A stretch of DNA of 64,000 nucleotides, from the NCBI RefSeq assembly GCF_028751035.1, contig NZ_CP063533.1, positions 620,001 through 684,000 of the forward strand, written 5' to 3'. The position numbers and the translations under genes were made by a program. The DNA is from Helicobacter winghamensis ATCC BAA-430. Its GTDB lineage: Bacteria > Campylobacterota > Campylobacteria > Campylobacterales > Helicobacteraceae. How positions within the stretch are numbered: the first letter of the stretch is position 1; each line of letters opens with the position of its first letter. Below the pieces are notes generated by a model that was not told the origin of the DNA, made no database searches, and saw nothing but the letters and a program-made list of their open reading frames with translations. Positions 43,024 through 54,160 of the stretch are shown piece after piece.

Positions 43024-44460
43024 ATGCAAAGATTGGCAATGGATAGAAAAGCAGTAGAAGAGTTTTTTAATTATTGCAAAGAAAATGAAGTTGAATTTAT
43101 TGATTTTCGTTTTACGGATATTAAGGGTGTTTGGCATCATTTTTCTTTTGATGCTGAAGTGATTGATGCAAGTAGTTTTGAAGGGATTCCTTTTGATGGG
43201 AGTTCACTTCCTGCTTGGCAGCCTGTGGATAAGTCTGATATGGTCTTAATCCCAGATCCTGTGCGCTATTTTATTGATCCTTTCACTGCGGATACAACAG
43301 TGGTCGTGTTTTGTGATGTGTGGGATATTTATAAAGATGAGCCTTACGAAAAATGTCCGCGCTCTATCATTAAGCGTGCTATGAATCATCTTAAAGAAAC
43401 TGGAATTGGTGATGTGGCATATTTTGGTCCAGAGAATGAATTTTTTGTGTTTGATTCTATTAAAATTAAAGATTCTGTAAATTGCCAGTATTATGAGCTT
43501 GATACAGAAGAGGGTGAATGGAATCGCAACAAGGAATTTGAAGGGGTGAATTTTGGGCATCGTCCTGGCACTAAGGGAGGATATTTTCCAGTGGCTCCAG
43601 TAGATTCTATGGTGGATTTGCGTGCTGAAATGGTTAAGGTGTTAAAGCAAGTGGGCTTAGAGACTTTTGTGGTGCATCACGAAGTGGCACAAGGGCAGGG
43701 TGAAATTGGTGTGAAGTTTGGGGATATGCTTGAAGCTGCGGATAATGTTCAAAAGCTTAAATATGTTGTGAAAATGGTAGCGCATTTAAATGGCAAAACA
43801 GCAACCTTTATGCCAAAGCCTCTTTATGGCGATAATGGTAGTGGAATGCATGTGCATATTAGCATTTGGAAAGATAATAGGAATCTTTTTGCGGGGGATT
43901 CTTATCAAGGTTTAAGTCAAATGGCATTGCACTTTTTGGGGGGTGTATTAAAGCATGCAAGGGCGTTAGCTGCCTTTACAAATCCTAGTACAAACTCTTA
44001 TAAACGCCTTATTCCGGGCTTTGAGGCACCAAGCATTTTGACTTATTCTGCACAAAATAGAAGTGCAAGTATTAGGATTCCTTATAATAGTGGAGAAAAG
44101 GCAAAGAGAATGGAGTTTAGATTCCCTGATAGCTCTAGTAATCCTTATTTAGCATTTGCATCGCTTCTTATGGCAGGGATTGACGGGATTAAAAACAAGA
44201 TTGAGCCAGGGGAGCCTATGGAGATTAATCTTTTTGAGTTGCATTTAGATGAAATTCGCGAAAAAGGCATTAAGCAGCTTCCACACACACTCAGACACGC
44301 TATTGAAGAAATGTTGGTGGATAGAGCGTATTTAAAAGAAGGTGGAGTGTTTAGTGAAGAGTTTATCCAAGCCTATAAAACTTATAAATTTGAAACAGAA
44401 ATCTGGCCTTGGGAAGCCCGCCCTCATCCTTTTGAATTTATTACTACTTATAGCTGTTAA
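43024..44460 (+). CDS. glnA: Glutamine synthetase type I
   Basis: 478 residues. Ammonium-assimilating dodecamer enzyme. [29 protein letters not shown], the ATP loop [16 protein letters not shown] and the [16 protein letters not shown]-type region are conserved. At the adenylylation loop, where E. coli has NLYDLP with Tyr397, this protein has NLFELH, so the modifiable Tyr is replaced by Phe and control by adenylylation should be absent; I recall the same situation in H. pylori. It ends a gatA-guaB-glnA run and is followed by a strong terminator. Confidence 0.96.
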   Translation: MQRLAMDRKAVEEFFNYCKENEVEFIDFRFTDIKGVWHHFSFDAEVIDASSFEGIPFDGSSLPAWQPVDKSDMVLIPDPVRYFIDPFTADTTVVVFCDVWDIYKDEPYEKCPRSIIKRAMNHLKETGIGDVAYFGPENEFFVFDSIKIKDSVNCQYYELDTEEGEWNRNKEFEGVNFGHRPGTKGGYFPVAPVDSMVDLRAEMVKVLKQVGLETFVVHHEVAQGQGEIGVKFGDMLEAADNVQKLKYVVKMVAHLNGKTATFMPKPLYGDNGSGMHVHISIWKDNRNLFAGDSYQGLSQMALHFLGGVLKHARALAAFTNPSTNSYKRLIPGFEAPSILTYSAQNRSASIRIPYNSGEKAKRMEFRFPDSSSNPYLAFASLLMAGIDGIKNKIEPGEPMEINLFELHLDEIREKGIKQLPHTLRHAIEEMLVDRAYLKEGGVFSEEFIQAYKTYKFETEIWPWEARPHPFEFITTYSC

Positions 44461-44467
44461 GCTTTTC

Positions 44468-44508
44468 TTTATTTTGGATTCTAGGTTTGGAATCCAAAAT
44501 AAAATTTT
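44468..44508 (+). terminator. Hairpin terminator after glnA
   Basis: 14-bp perfect stem TTTATTTTGGATTC (44468-44481) with its reverse complement (44490-44503), eight-base loop, then TTTTT. It is the strongest terminator in the window and again contains GGATTC/GAATCC. Two more GATTCC copies follow at 44543 and 44559. Confidence 0.85.
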
Positions 44509-44596
44509 TGCTACTTCTTAAAATATAACAATTGTAAGATTGATTCCTAAAAGCTTAGATTCCATTTTTTTAAACATTTAATTAGTAAAGCGGTGG

Positions 44597-44602
44597 TAAA
44601 AT
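44597..44602 (+). promoter_or_regulatory. Extended -10 promoter of the yajC-secDF operon
   Basis: TGGTAAAAT is an extended -10 about 35 bp before the yajC ATG, after the glnA terminator. It is the likely start of the long co-directional run. Confidence 0.5.
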
Positions 44603-44635
44603 CCGCAAATTTATTTCACTTTATAAGGGTAAACT

Positions 44636-44908
44636 ATGGAAAATGCTGGAAATATCTTTACACAATTGCTTCCGCTAATTGTGCTAATTGCGATTTTTTA
44701 TTTCTTGATTATTCGTCCGCAACAGACACAAGCAAAGCGTCATAGAGAGATGATTGCCAATCTTGATAAGGGAGATAAAGTTGTAACAAGTGGTGGATTT
44801 ATCGTGGAAATTGTTAAAAAAGAAGAAGAGTTTTTTATGGTGCGTTTAAATGATGATACGCTTGTAAAGCTTTCTAAAGATTATGTTGCTAAGAAAATTG
44901 AACAATAA
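44636..44908 (+). CDS. yajC: Preprotein translocase subunit YajC
   Basis: 90 residues. One membrane helix (residues 10-26, [19 protein letters not shown]) with the family [13 protein letters not shown] motif and a soluble tail ([18 protein letters not shown]). Accessory subunit of the SecDF complex. First gene of an operon in the fixed order yajC-secD-secF. Confidence 0.95.
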   Translation: MENAGNIFTQLLPLIVLIAIFYFLIIRPQQTQAKRHREMIANLDKGDKVVTSGGFIVEIVKKEEEFFMVRLNDDTLVKLSKDYVAKKIEQ

Positions 44909-44913
44909 TTCCT

Positions 44914-46491
44914 ATGAAAAAAGCTTTTAATACAAAGTTGCTTTTTTTTGTTATTGCAACACTTTTTGGAATTGCGCTTTCTGTGCCTTCAATCTTTCAA
45001 ACACAAGGTCCTAAAATTACTTTAGGTTTAGATTTGCAAGGGGGACTAAATCTACTCTTGGGTGTAAAAACAGAAGATGCAATCAAAACGCGTTATGGCT
45101 CTCTTGCATCACAGATTAATTATTATGCTTTAGATGAGCAAATTTTGCTAGATGGATTAAATGCGCGTGAGAATAGCGTAAGTTTTGAACTTTTGGATTC
45201 TAATGAAAAGGTAAAGGTAGACGCGTATTTAAAAACGATTCCAGGTTTAAATGTGGCTGAAAATCATTTAAACTACACAATTTCTTTTACGGAAACTGAG
45301 ATTATGAATCTTAAGAATTTTGCTATTGAACAAGCAATTGGAAATATTAGAAATCGTTTGGATCAGTTTGGGTTATCTGAGCCCAGCGTAACTAAGCAGG
45401 GGGAAGATGCTATTTTGGTGCAATTGCCAGGCATTAAAACACAAGAAGAAGAGCAGCGTGCTTTAGAATTGATTTCAAAGGGTGGTCATTTGCAAATGAT
45501 GGCAGTTGATGAAGCGCGTAATGCAAGAGTTTCATCAATGACGGATTTAGAAGCGCAATCCTATGGTGATGTAATCTTACCCTTTGTAGATGATGAAAAA
45601 CAAAAGATCTTGTTAAAAGCGATTCCTATTTTAGATGGTGCAATGCTAACAGATGCAAGGGCGGCGTATGATCAAAATGGACAGCCTGTGATTAATTTTA
45701 CTCTTAATGCGCAAGGTGGTAAGATTTTTGGTGATTTTTCTGGAAAAAATGTTGGCAATCGTATGGCTATTGTATTAGATGGTGAAGTGTATTCAGCCCC
45801 TGTGATTAGAGAGAGAATTGGAGGGGGAAGTGGGCAAATTAGCGGTGGTTTTAGTGTGCAGCAAGCAAGTGATATTGCAATTGCCCTTAGAAGTGGGGCT
45901 TTGCCAGCACCTATTACCTTGCTAGAAAAGCGTAGTGTAGGTCCTTCGCTTGGTGCTGATAGCATTAAAGCTTCCATGATTGCATTAATTACAGGTGCAA
46001 TTTTAGTTGTGGCATTTATGGTGTTTTATTATGGGATTGCAGGGTTTATTGCTGATATTGCAATGGTTGTAAATATCTTGCTAGTAATTGCAGTGATGTC
46101 TTTATTTGGAGCAACTTTGACGCTTCCAGGTATGGCTGGAATCATCTTAACTGTGGGTATGGCAGTAGATGCAAATGTGATTATTAATGAAAGGATTCGT
46201 GAGGGATTTCGCGCTAAAGAAAACTTTATAAAATCCTTAGAAAATGGCTACGCTAATGCTTCAAGGGCAATTTTTGATTCCAATTTAACTTCTTTGATTG
46301 CTGCAGTATTGCTTTATATGTGTGGCACAGGAGCAATTAAAGGGTTTGCAATTACAATGAGTATTGGAATTTTAGCTTCTATTATCACCGCAATTGTCGG
46401 CACACACGGAGTTTTTAGAATGTTGCAAGATCGTATTGTAAAGTCAGGTAATTATGCATTATGGTTTGGCTATAAAGATAGAAGCAAATAA
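44914..46491 (+). CDS. secD: Protein-export membrane protein SecD
   Basis: 525 residues. RND-superfamily protein with six helices; the N-terminal helix is followed by [14 protein letters not shown] and a large periplasmic domain (about residues 35-340) with [13 protein letters not shown]. The transmembrane part has [17 protein letters not shown] with the conserved Asp/Arg of the proton path. With SecF it uses the proton gradient to pull secreted proteins across. It is five bases from yajC. Confidence 0.96.
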   Translation: MKKAFNTKLLFFVIATLFGIALSVPSIFQTQGPKITLGLDLQGGLNLLLGVKTEDAIKTRYGSLASQINYYALDEQILLDGLNARENSVSFELLDSNEKVKVDAYLKTIPGLNVAENHLNYTISFTETEIMNLKNFAIEQAIGNIRNRLDQFGLSEPSVTKQGEDAILVQLPGIKTQEEEQRALELISKGGHLQMMAVDEARNARVSSMTDLEAQSYGDVILPFVDDEKQKILLKAIPILDGAMLTDARAAYDQNGQPVINFTLNAQGGKIFGDFSGKNVGNRMAIVLDGEVYSAPVIRERIGGGSGQISGGFSVQQASDIAIALRSGALPAPITLLEKRSVGPSLGADSIKASMIALITGAILVVAFMVFYYGIAGFIADIAMVVNILLVIAVMSLFGATLTLPGMAGIILTVGMAVDANVIINERIREGFRAKENFIKSLENGYANASRAIFDSNLTSLIAAVLLYMCGTGAIKGFAITMSIGILASIITAIVGTHGVFRMLQDRIVKSGNYALWFGYKDRSK

Positions 46492-46499
46492 GGAGAAAT

Positions 46500-47471
46500 A
46501 TGGATTTTTTTAAACATAATAGAATCTATGATTTTGTAAAAATGTCTAGTTATGGAATCGTGCTTTCTTTAATTTTATTTGTGGGTTCTCTCATTTTATT
46601 TGTTAAACCAGGATTCACATTAGGTGTAGATTTTGCTGGTGGGACGATTATCCAAGTGCAATATGATAAACCAGCGCCTTTAGCAGAGATTAGAAAAACA
46701 TTAGAAGCAGTGGATGCTTATAATGGAGTGCAAGTTAGTGAGTTTGGTTCGCCAGAAGAAATTTTAATTAAACTCCCAACTGCTTCATCAAGTGTTAATC
46801 AAGATATTGGACAAGAAGTTGCAAATATCTTAAAGAATACTGGTAATCTTAGTGTGCGTCGTGTAGATATTGTGGGACCAAAAGTAGGCAATGAGCTAAA
46901 AGAAAAAGGTGCTTTAGCTTTGGTTTTGGCTTTAGCTAGTATTATGCTTTATGTCTCTTACCGCTATGAGTGGAGATTTGCATTAGCAGCGATTTTGGCG
47001 CTTGTGCATGATATTGTTATTGCTACTGGAGCTGTAATTTTATTTGATATTGATTTGAGTTTAGAGGTTATTGCTGCACTTTTAACACTGATTGGTTATT
47101 CTATTAACGATACAATTATTATTTTTGATAGGATCCGTGAAACCATTGGGATACGCGTTAATGATAGCTTGGAAAATGTTGTCAATGAAGCACTTTCAGC
47201 TACGCTTTCAAGAACTGTTTTAACTTCTCTTACTGTATTTTTTACAGTCTTTACGCTTTATGCTTTTGGTGGGGAGATTATTAAGGGCTTTAGTTTGCCA
47301 ATGTTGGTAGGATCCATTGTTGGAAGCTATAGCTCTATTTTTGTTGCAAGCAAACTTGTTATTTTATTTAAATTTGATTTGAAAAAATATTACCAAAAAG
47401 TTACAGAAGCAGAGCGTAAAGCATTAGAAAAAAAGAAACTGCGTGAAATGTATGAGAGAGGGAGAGTGTAA
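46500..47471 (+). CDS. secF: Protein-export membrane protein SecF
   Basis: 323 residues, six helices. TLGVDFAGGTIIQVQY near the start, YRYEWRFALAAILALVHD in helix 2, and GYSINDTIIIFDRIRE carrying the conserved Asp. Partner of SecD, eight bases downstream of it. Overlaps the next small membrane-protein gene by one base. Confidence 0.96.
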   Translation: MDFFKHNRIYDFVKMSSYGIVLSLILFVGSLILFVKPGFTLGVDFAGGTIIQVQYDKPAPLAEIRKTLEAVDAYNGVQVSEFGSPEEILIKLPTASSSVNQDIGQEVANILKNTGNLSVRRVDIVGPKVGNELKEKGALALVLALASIMLYVSYRYEWRFALAAILALVHDIVIATGAVILFDIDLSLEVIAALLTLIGYSINDTIIIFDRIRETIGIRVNDSLENVVNEALSATLSRTVLTSLTVFFTVFTLYAFGGEIIKGFSLPMLVGSIVGSYSSIFVASKLVILFKFDLKKYYQKVTEAERKALEKKKLREMYERGRV

Positions 47472-47812
47472 TGGATTGGGGAAAAGTAACTTTTGTCTTT
47501 TTTATTTTAATGAGTTTAACTTCTACGGTAGGTTTTTTGTATGAGCAAAATTTGGTGATGTTGTTTATAGCTGGTGGAGTAAATATTCTTTCTACAATTT
47601 TAAAAGTTGGTGTAAGAAGTTTTATGTCAGCAGAGCTTATGGCGGCATCTTTGGTCGCAGATTTGCATTTGATTCCATCTTTTATTTATATGCAAGTCTT
47701 TAATAATGTAAATGTTGCTGTGGCATTGGCACTTGGAGCATTGGTTGCAAATATAGTTTCTATTGTGTTTATTGCTATTGAAAGCATTAAGAGTTATAAC
47801 AATTACAATTAG
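47471..47812 (+). CDS. Small conserved membrane protein (DUF6394-like)
   Basis: 113 residues, three or four helices and almost no loops. The sequence ([22 protein letters not shown] at the start; [21 protein letters not shown]) fits a conserved Campylobacterota protein found between secF and leuS, as HP1548 in H. pylori. The function is unknown. Its place in the sec operon suggests a membrane-biogenesis role, which is inference. It starts in the last base of secF. Confidence 0.8.
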   Translation: MDWGKVTFVFFILMSLTSTVGFLYEQNLVMLFIAGGVNILSTILKVGVRSFMSAELMAASLVADLHLIPSFIYMQVFNNVNVAVALALGALVANIVSIVFIAIESIKSYNNYN

Positions 47813-47822
47813 AAGGTGGGAT

Positions 47823-50288
47823 ATGGAATATAATCCTAAGGTTATTGAGAAGAAGTGGCAAAAGTTTTGGGAGAAGAGTGGCGCATATGAGCCAAAAGAA
47901 AATAAAAGTCTTCCCAAAAAGTATATTTTAAGTATGTTTCCATATCCTAGTGGAAATATCCATATGGGACATGTGAGAAATTATTGCATTAGTGATGCGA
48001 TTGCTAGGAAGTTTCGTAAAGATGGTTACAATGTGTTGCATCCTATTGGTTGGGATGCTTTTGGAATGCCAGCGGAAAATGCAGCAATCAAGCATAAAAC
48101 TCATCCTAAAAAATGGACTTATTCTAATATTAAAAATATGAAATCTCAGCTTTATAGCCTTGGATTTTCTTTTTCTAAAACGCGTGAACTTGCAACTTGT
48201 GATTTAATTTATTCTAAATGGGAGCAAAGCTTTTTTATTGCGATGTGGGAAAAGGGGTTAATTTATCGCAAAAAAGGCTTTTTAAATTGGTGCCCGAACG
48301 ATCAAACTGTGCTTGCAAATGAGCAGGTGATTGAAGGAAAATGTTGGCGTTGTGATACGCCTGTAGTGCAAAAAGAGATGTATCAATACTATATTAAAAT
48401 TACAGATTATGCTGAAGAGTTGCTAAGGGATTTAGATACGCTAGAGGGGAAGTGGCCTAATCAAGTCTTAACAATGCAAAAAAACTGGATTGGTAAATCA
48501 GAGGGTTTAAGTTTTTCTTTTGATTTGGAAAAGAGTATTCAAAGTGAGGATTGTGTGATTTCTGCTTTGGAAGTTTTTACTACGCGCCCTGATACGATTT
48601 TTGGCGTGAGTTATTGTGCGCTTGCACCTGAACACCCTCTGGTTAAAGCAATGCTAAAAAACCCAGAAGTTTATGGACTTTCCAAAGAAGCAGTAGAACA
48701 AATTCAAGCAATACAAAATACAAGCGAGAGAGAGCGCGCACAGCAGGAAAAAATGGGGATTCCGCTTGGAATTTATGCAATACATCCACTAAGCGAAAAA
48801 AAGATTCCACTATGGGTGGCAAATTTTGTTTTAATGGGTTATGGAAGCGGAGCAGTAATGAGTGTTCCAGCCCACGATGAAAGAGATTTTGAGTTTGCTA
48901 AAAAATACAATTTACCTATTATTCCTGTGATTGCGCCAAAAGATTCTGTAGATTATTCTAAACAAGGTTTTTATGCAGAAAGTGGAACATTAATTAATTC
49001 CCAAGAATATAATGGCTTGGACAATGAAGAAGCAAAGAGAAAAATTATTGCTTATTTTGAGAAAAATGGCAAGGGCAAGTCTGTTGTTAATTATAAGCTT
49101 CGTGATTGGGGGATTTCACGACAAAGGTATTGGGGGACGCCTATTCCTTTAATCCATTGTGAGTTTTGCGGGATTGTGCCAGAGTCTTTAGAAAAACTGC
49201 CCGTTGCATTGCCTGAAGATGTTAGTATTGATGGGGAGGGAAATCCTTTGGATAAGCACCCAACTTGGAAGCGTTGTGTTTGCCCACAATGTGGAAAGGA
49301 AGCAATAAGAGAAACAGATACGCTTGATACCTTTATGGAATCTAGTTGGTATTTTTTACGCTATACAACTTCGCAGAGCTTGCGTGATAGTGAAGCAATT
49401 AATACACAAGAAGCGCGATATTGGATGGATGTGGATGAATATATTGGCGGAATTGAACATGCGATTTTACACTTATTGTATGCGCGTTTTTTTACAAAGG
49501 TGTTAAAAACGCTTGGATATACAGAGTCTAGTGAGCCATTTTCTCATCTTCTAACGCAAGGAATGGTTACAAAAGATGGTGCAAAAATGAGCAAATCCAA
49601 AGGAAATGTTGTTGATCCTAGTGAGATTATCACGCAATTTGGCGCGGATACTGCAAGGCTCTTTATTCTTTTTGCGGCACCTCCTATTAGAGAGCTAGAA
49701 TGGAATGACTCCGCTGTAGAAGGTTCTTATCGTTTTATTAAACGCTTGTGTGCGAAAATTGAAAAAGTACAGAAAATTACAGCTTTGCCAAAAATTACAG
49801 CAGAAAATTTAAGCGAAGCGGAAAAATATGCACGCAAAAAAGTTTATGAAGCATTGAAGAAATCTTATGAAACTTTTACGCATGAGAGTGGGTATGCTTT
49901 CAATACACTAATTGCTGCTTGTATGGAAGCTTTGAATGCTCTTAATGAACAAGATAATGTAGAAGTGTGGAGTGAGGGGTATTTTATTTTACTTAATATT
50001 TTAGAACCGATTATTCCACATATTTGTTGGGAGTTAAGCCAAGAATATTTTAATCTTGCAAATTTTGCTCCTATTGTTGTAGATGGATCTGCATTAAAAG
50101 AGGATTCCATTACAATGGCAATTACGGTTAATGGTAAGCGTAGAGGAGAAATTAAGGTTGCTTTAAATGCGGAGAATGCGGAAGTTTTAGCACTTGCAAA
50201 AGTAGCTGTTGAAAAGTGGATTGCAGATTTTACTATTGTTAAAGAAATTGTTGTGCCAAATAAGCTTGTGAATTTTGTGGTGAAATGA
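47823..50288 (+). CDS. leuS: Leucyl-tRNA synthetase
   Basis: 821 residues from the ATG at 47823 ([16 protein letters not shown]); the frame extends 60 bp further into the preceding gene without family support. Class I motifs: HIGH as [15 protein letters not shown] and KMSKS as [12 protein letters not shown]. The CP1 editing domain (about residues 215-400) contains TTRPDTIFG and [17 protein letters not shown], so proofreading should work. A zinc-like Cys set (CEFCG, CVCPQCG) lies in the second insertion. It overlaps lptE by four bases. Confidence 0.96.
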   Translation: MEYNPKVIEKKWQKFWEKSGAYEPKENKSLPKKYILSMFPYPSGNIHMGHVRNYCISDAIARKFRKDGYNVLHPIGWDAFGMPAENAAIKHKTHPKKWTYSNIKNMKSQLYSLGFSFSKTRELATCDLIYSKWEQSFFIAMWEKGLIYRKKGFLNWCPNDQTVLANEQVIEGKCWRCDTPVVQKEMYQYYIKITDYAEELLRDLDTLEGKWPNQVLTMQKNWIGKSEGLSFSFDLEKSIQSEDCVISALEVFTTRPDTIFGVSYCALAPEHPLVKAMLKNPEVYGLSKEAVEQIQAIQNTSERERAQQEKMGIPLGIYAIHPLSEKKIPLWVANFVLMGYGSGAVMSVPAHDERDFEFAKKYNLPIIPVIAPKDSVDYSKQGFYAESGTLINSQEYNGLDNEEAKRKIIAYFEKNGKGKSVVNYKLRDWGISRQRYWGTPIPLIHCEFCGIVPESLEKLPVALPEDVSIDGEGNPLDKHPTWKRCVCPQCGKEAIRETDTLDTFMESSWYFLRYTTSQSLRDSEAINTQEARYWMDVDEYIGGIEHAILHLLYARFFTKVLKTLGYTESSEPFSHLLTQGMVTKDGAKMSKSKGNVVDPSEIITQFGADTARLFILFAAPPIRELEWNDSAVEGSYRFIKRLCAKIEKVQKITALPKITAENLSEAEKYARKKVYEALKKSYETFTHESGYAFNTLIAACMEALNALNEQDNVEVWSEGYFILLNILEPIIPHICWELSQEYFNLANFAPIVVDGSALKEDSITMAITVNGKRRGEIKVALNAENAEVLALAKVAVEKWIADFTIVKEIVVPNKLVNFVVK

Positions 50289-50788
50289 TGCGAAAAATTA
50301 CTCTATTTATTGCTTTGGTTATTTGTTTTAGTGCGTGTGGTTATAAACCTTTGGCGCATAATACACAAAAAACACTTGGTGATAAAATTTATATAGAAGT
50401 CAAGATTGATCCTAGAGATCCTCAAAATAGCGTTACATTAAAAGATGAACTTTCTAAAAGCATTTTTGAGCGTTTGCACGCAAATATTGTGGATAAGGAT
50501 GAGGCAACTTCTATTATAGAAGTGCAGTTGCGATCGGTTAGTTTTAACTCTCTTGCGGAAAATCGCACAGGTTTTGCGACATTTTATCGTTGTGAAGTTG
50601 TTGTAGAATTTAAATATATTAATAATTTAAGCCAAAAAATGCGCGTGTTTAATAAAAAGGGATTCTATAATTTTTCACTAAATGAAAGCTCCATTATTAC
50701 AGATTCTGTACGCCTTGAAGCAATTAATTATGCGACATTACAGGCATTAGATGGATTTATCTCTCAAGCAGGAATTGATGGATATTAA
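50285..50788 (+). CDS. lptE: LPS-assembly lipoprotein LptE
   Basis: 167 residues. Lipoprotein signal ending FSACGYKPL, with Cys19 and the GYKP sequence typical of LptE. The mature part is a compact alpha/beta fold. LptE plugs the LptD barrel that inserts LPS in the outer membrane. It follows leuS directly, as in H. pylori (HP1546) and C. jejuni. Two tandem ATG codons make the start uncertain by one residue. Confidence 0.85.
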   Translation: MMRKITLFIALVICFSACGYKPLAHNTQKTLGDKIYIEVKIDPRDPQNSVTLKDELSKSIFERLHANIVDKDEATSIIEVQLRSVSFNSLAENRTGFATFYRCEVVVEFKYINNLSQKMRVFNKKGFYNFSLNESSIITDSVRLEAINYATLQALDGFISQAGIDGY

Positions 50789-52017
50789 TGCAAAATACAC
50801 AAAGTATTGCTAGAGAGGCATTAAAAGAACTTTTAAAGGAAGGTAAAGATCCAACTCCAGAAGCTTATGCGCAGGCTTATTGTGTGGCAGCCAAGAAGAT
50901 GGGTATTGCAGCGGAATCAGAATTTAGTATTGAAAAAGTGCTTGAAATGTTAGAGACTGAGGCAAAGGAAAATTTACCAAATAAGAGATTTAAGAATAAA
51001 AATGAGCTTTTTATAGCCTTAACAAAAGCGATTAATCATTTGAATTTTTCTAAAAAAAATTTTAGCACTTCTTTGGAAATTTTAAAATTTCTTTTGCGTT
51101 TGCTTACTACACATCCTCAAAAAGAAATTAGCACACTTGCAAAAGGAAATTTAATAGAGATTGATAAGCTTAATTCTAAATCAATGCAAAGTTGGCGTGA
51201 GCGTTGGATGGAACAGGTTAAAAAGATTCCAGAATTTGATGCTTTGGATTCTTTAAAGGTGCTAGAAATTTTGAGTAATTTTAAGATTCCATATTTTGAG
51301 ATTCAAAAATGGCAAGATGAAGCTAAAGTTTTATTGAAAGAGCAAAAGCCAAGCAAAGAAGCACAAATTAAGTTAATAAAAAGTCTAGAGGGGCAAATTT
51401 TAGCACTAGGTAATGCGCAATATTTGCAAAAGAAATCAGATAAAGAATTAGAGATAAAAGATTTTGCAAGCACAACAAATCCCTTAAAAAAATCAACACA
51501 AAAGCCCCTAGAATTTAAAAATGCAACAGCATTACCTATTGATGCAACTACGACTTTAATGTCTAAAGCTGGAATGCAAGAAGTGTTAAATTATGCCGAA
51601 GAAGCGTTTATTAGAGAAAATAAAAATTATTCTGTGATTGTTTTTGGAATTGCAAGTTATGATAAGATTAAATCACATTTTGGCTTGGAAGCAGCAAAAC
51701 GGATCTTAGCAACACTTGGAAGATTATTGAAGCAATATAGTAACACAAGTGATTTAATTGCTTATTATGGAGATGAAGAGTTTTTGGCTTGTTTGCTTGG
51801 CAGAGAAAAAGAAGAAGCGATTGCTTTTATTTATAATTTAGATAAGATTGTAAGTAATAGCAAGTTTATGTTTCAACAAACACGCATTGCGATTGCTTTA
51901 AGCGCACAGGTTTCACATCGTGTAGAGGCAAAAGATTTGGAATCTATGCTTAAAGTTAGTATTGATGATTTTATTAAATGCAAAGACTCGCAAGGAATTA
52001 TTAAATATGAGTCTTAG
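50788..52017 (+). CDS. Degenerate GGDEF-domain protein
   Basis: 409 residues. The N-terminal ~240 residues are helical and charged without a recognised domain. From about residue 255 the pattern is that of a GGDEF domain: LMSKAGMQEVLNYAEEAF, NYSVIVFGIASYDKIKSHFG, then the signature loop LIAYYGDEEFLACL, where GG[DE]EF is YGDEE followed by F. The first glycine and the last position are changed, so diguanylate cyclase activity is doubtful; nucleotide binding may remain. No N-terminal membrane helix is seen. It lies between lptE and folC and overlaps both, a position also occupied in C. jejuni but, as I recall, empty in H. pylori. Confidence 0.7.
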   Translation: MQNTQSIAREALKELLKEGKDPTPEAYAQAYCVAAKKMGIAAESEFSIEKVLEMLETEAKENLPNKRFKNKNELFIALTKAINHLNFSKKNFSTSLEILKFLLRLLTTHPQKEISTLAKGNLIEIDKLNSKSMQSWRERWMEQVKKIPEFDALDSLKVLEILSNFKIPYFEIQKWQDEAKVLLKEQKPSKEAQIKLIKSLEGQILALGNAQYLQKKSDKELEIKDFASTTNPLKKSTQKPLEFKNATALPIDATTTLMSKAGMQEVLNYAEEAFIRENKNYSVIVFGIASYDKIKSHFGLEAAKRILATLGRLLKQYSNTSDLIAYYGDEEFLACLLGREKEEAIAFIYNLDKIVSNSKFMFQQTRIAIALSAQVSHRVEAKDLESMLKVSIDDFIKCKDSQGIIKYES

Positions 52018-53227
52018 ACTAGAGTGTTTTTTAGAGCAAAAGGGGGCAGAGTATGCACCTTTTAATCCAAAACGCGCACCAAAACTTTTAGAGCAACTTC
52101 ACCTAAAATTCAATAAGAATCAAGTTATTATTCAAATAATAGGCACAAATGGTAAGGGTAGTACAGGAAGATTTCTAGCCTTAATGTTTAAAAATTTGGG
52201 AGTAAAGACTGGACATTTCACTTCGCCACATTTACTTTTTTTGCGTGAGCGGTTTTGGATTGATGGAGAGAGTGTTGCAGAATCTGTGCTGGAGAATGCT
52301 TTTGATAGCTTAGATATTGAAATTTTGCATAAAGCGAGTTATTTTGAAGTGCTTACATTTTTGGCTTTTAGAGTGTTTGAAAAATGTGAAGTGGTGATTT
52401 TAGAAGCAGGGCTTGGGGGGGAATATGATTCTACAACGACTTGTAGCACTCCACAACTCACACTTTTTACAAGTATTGGAATAGATCACGAAGAGTTTTT
52501 AGGAAAAAGCATTAAAGAGATTGCGACAACCAAACTTAATGCAATGGCTAAACTTTCTGTTTTAGGGTTTCAAAGAGAAAAGGAAGTAATAAGCATAGCT
52601 GAAAAAATTGTAAAAGAAAAAGATTTGGAGTTAGAGAAAGTAGAAGAGATTCCGCAAAACATTTTAGAGTATGTCAAGGAGCGTAATTATCCGCATTATC
52701 AAGCGCAAAATTTAACACTTGCTTGGAAGGCTTTGGTGATGGCGATAAAAAAGATTCCAACTTTAAAAAGGTTGGAATCTAAAATTGATTTTGATTTAAA
52801 TTTTTCTTTAGATTCTTTTTTGCGAACACTTCCACTCCTTGATTTGCAAGGGAGATTTCAGAGTTTAACGCCAAAGATTTTTTTAGATGTGCTGCATAAT
52901 GTTGATGGAGCAAAGGCATTATTAGAACATTATATAACTTTTAGTGAGGATAAAACAATTTTGATTTATAATTCTTATTTTGATAAGAATCCAAAAGCAA
53001 TTCTATCGCTTTTAAAGCCTATAATTGAACGCGTTGAGATTTTTGAAGTGGAAAATTCGCGCATAATTAAAAAAGGCGCATTAGAGGAAATTTTAAAAGC
53101 ATTAGAGATTCCTTATTGTGATTTTTCGCATTTAAATAAAGAATCGCAATACCTTGTGTGTGGTTCTTTTAGTGTGGTGGCAAAGTTTTTAAAAGATTTT
53201 AAAGAAAAGAAAATAAAAGAAGAATAG
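52007..53227 (+). CDS. folC: Folylpolyglutamate synthase / dihydrofolate synthase
   Basis: 406 residues from the ATG at 52007 (MSLRLECFLEQKGAEY), preceded by AAGGAA; the frame continues upstream into the GGDEF gene, which I reject. Mur-ligase family: P-loop GTNGKGSTGRFLA, the folate-site TSPHLLFLRERF, and EAGLGGEYDSTT. It adds glutamate to dihydropteroate and folates. A G7 run lies in the LGGEY codons (52415-52421); it is short but could slip. The M23 peptidase gene starts at the next base. Confidence 0.93.
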   Translation: MSLRLECFLEQKGAEYAPFNPKRAPKLLEQLHLKFNKNQVIIQIIGTNGKGSTGRFLALMFKNLGVKTGHFTSPHLLFLRERFWIDGESVAESVLENAFDSLDIEILHKASYFEVLTFLAFRVFEKCEVVILEAGLGGEYDSTTTCSTPQLTLFTSIGIDHEEFLGKSIKEIATTKLNAMAKLSVLGFQREKEVISIAEKIVKEKDLELEKVEEIPQNILEYVKERNYPHYQAQNLTLAWKALVMAIKKIPTLKRLESKIDFDLNFSLDSFLRTLPLLDLQGRFQSLTPKIFLDVLHNVDGAKALLEHYITFSEDKTILIYNSYFDKNPKAILSLLKPIIERVEIFEVENSRIIKKGALEEILKALEIPYCDFSHLNKESQYLVCGSFSVVAKFLKDFKEKKIKEE

Positions 53228-54160
53228 ATGAAAAATCGTTTTGTGGTAACAATCACCGATATTAATGGTTCTAAACAATACAATATCCATCAGTATGTCA
53301 AGCAAATTATTTTGTATGTGATTTTACTTGTGGTTGTGATTTTTTTCTTTAGCTTTATTTCTATCCAGTTGCTTTTAAAAGAAGTGCGCCAGATTGAAGT
53401 TAAGCGTGATTTAATGCAGGAGGAATATTTAAAGATTAATGAGAAAAATGAAGAATTACAAGCTTTAATTGATGAAAAAACTGAAGAATTAGTCAAAGTT
53501 TCTGATAGAATTGAGGATTTAGAGGGAATTGTGGGATTGAGTGATCAAATTGTGGAATCCCAAGATTTAAGTTTAATTGAACGAGTGGATTTGGCAAGTA
53601 TTACTGGGGCGCAAAAGGCGTTTGTAATGCAACTTATCCCAAATGGTGCACCTTTGCGCGGGAATTATCGTATCACTTCTGATTGGGGGACAAGAGTTAA
53701 TCCAGTATTGCGCCGTACGCATTTACATACAGGAATTGACTTTGGGCTTCCTATTGGCACACCAATTTATGCGCCAGCTGATGGTGTAGCATATTTTGCA
53801 AATAATAGCTATAATGGTGGCTATGGAATTATGGTTAAACTTGAGCATTCCTTTGGCTTTAGCACCTTTTATGCGCATTTGAGTAAAATTGTTGTTAAAA
53901 AGGGCGATTTTGTAAGACGCGGGCAAATTATTGCTTATTCTGGCAATAGTGGGAGAAGCACTGGTCCGCATTTGCATTATGAGATCCGTTATTTAAGTCA
54001 AGATGTAAATCCGCGTCCATTTATTGAATGGACAATGAGAGATTACACTAAAATTTTTGAAAAGGAGAAAAGTGTCAAATGGCAATCTTTACTAACAATG
54101 ATAAATCAACTAGTGGAAATTCAGGAAACACCAGCATTATTGCGAAGGGAACAAAAATAA
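53228..54160 (+). CDS. csd1: M23 peptidoglycan endopeptidase, cell-shape protein (Csd1-like)
   Basis: 310 residues. A cytoplasmic head, one membrane helix at ~27-50, a periplasmic coiled coil at ~50-110 and a LytM/M23 domain. Zinc and catalytic residues are intact: HTGIDFG (H and D), and TGPHLHYE with the HxH. In H. pylori Csd1 cuts peptidoglycan cross-links to give helical shape. Order folC-peptidase-ccmA-mfd matches HP1545-HP1543/2-HP1541 but with one M23 gene instead of two (csd2 not found). The gene starts one base after the folC stop and its 3' end overlaps ccmA by 82 bp. Confidence 0.85.
   Translation: MKNRFVVTITDINGSKQYNIHQYVKQIILYVILLVVVIFFFSFISIQLLLKEVRQIEVKRDLMQEEYLKINEKNEELQALIDEKTEELVKVSDRIEDLEGIVGLSDQIVESQDLSLIERVDLASITGAQKAFVMQLIPNGAPLRGNYRITSDWGTRVNPVLRRTHLHTGIDFGLPIGTPIYAPADGVAYFANNSYNGGYGIMVKLEHSFGFSTFYAHLSKIVVKKGDFVRRGQIIAYSGNSGRSTGPHLHYEIRYLSQDVNPRPFIEWTMRDYTKIFEKEKSVKWQSLLTMINQLVEIQETPALLRREQK

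Noticed and set aside
52415-52421. G7 runs in folC and mfd as phase-variation switches
   Set aside because: They are short and lie in essential genes with normal glycine codons; seven G alone is weak evidence.
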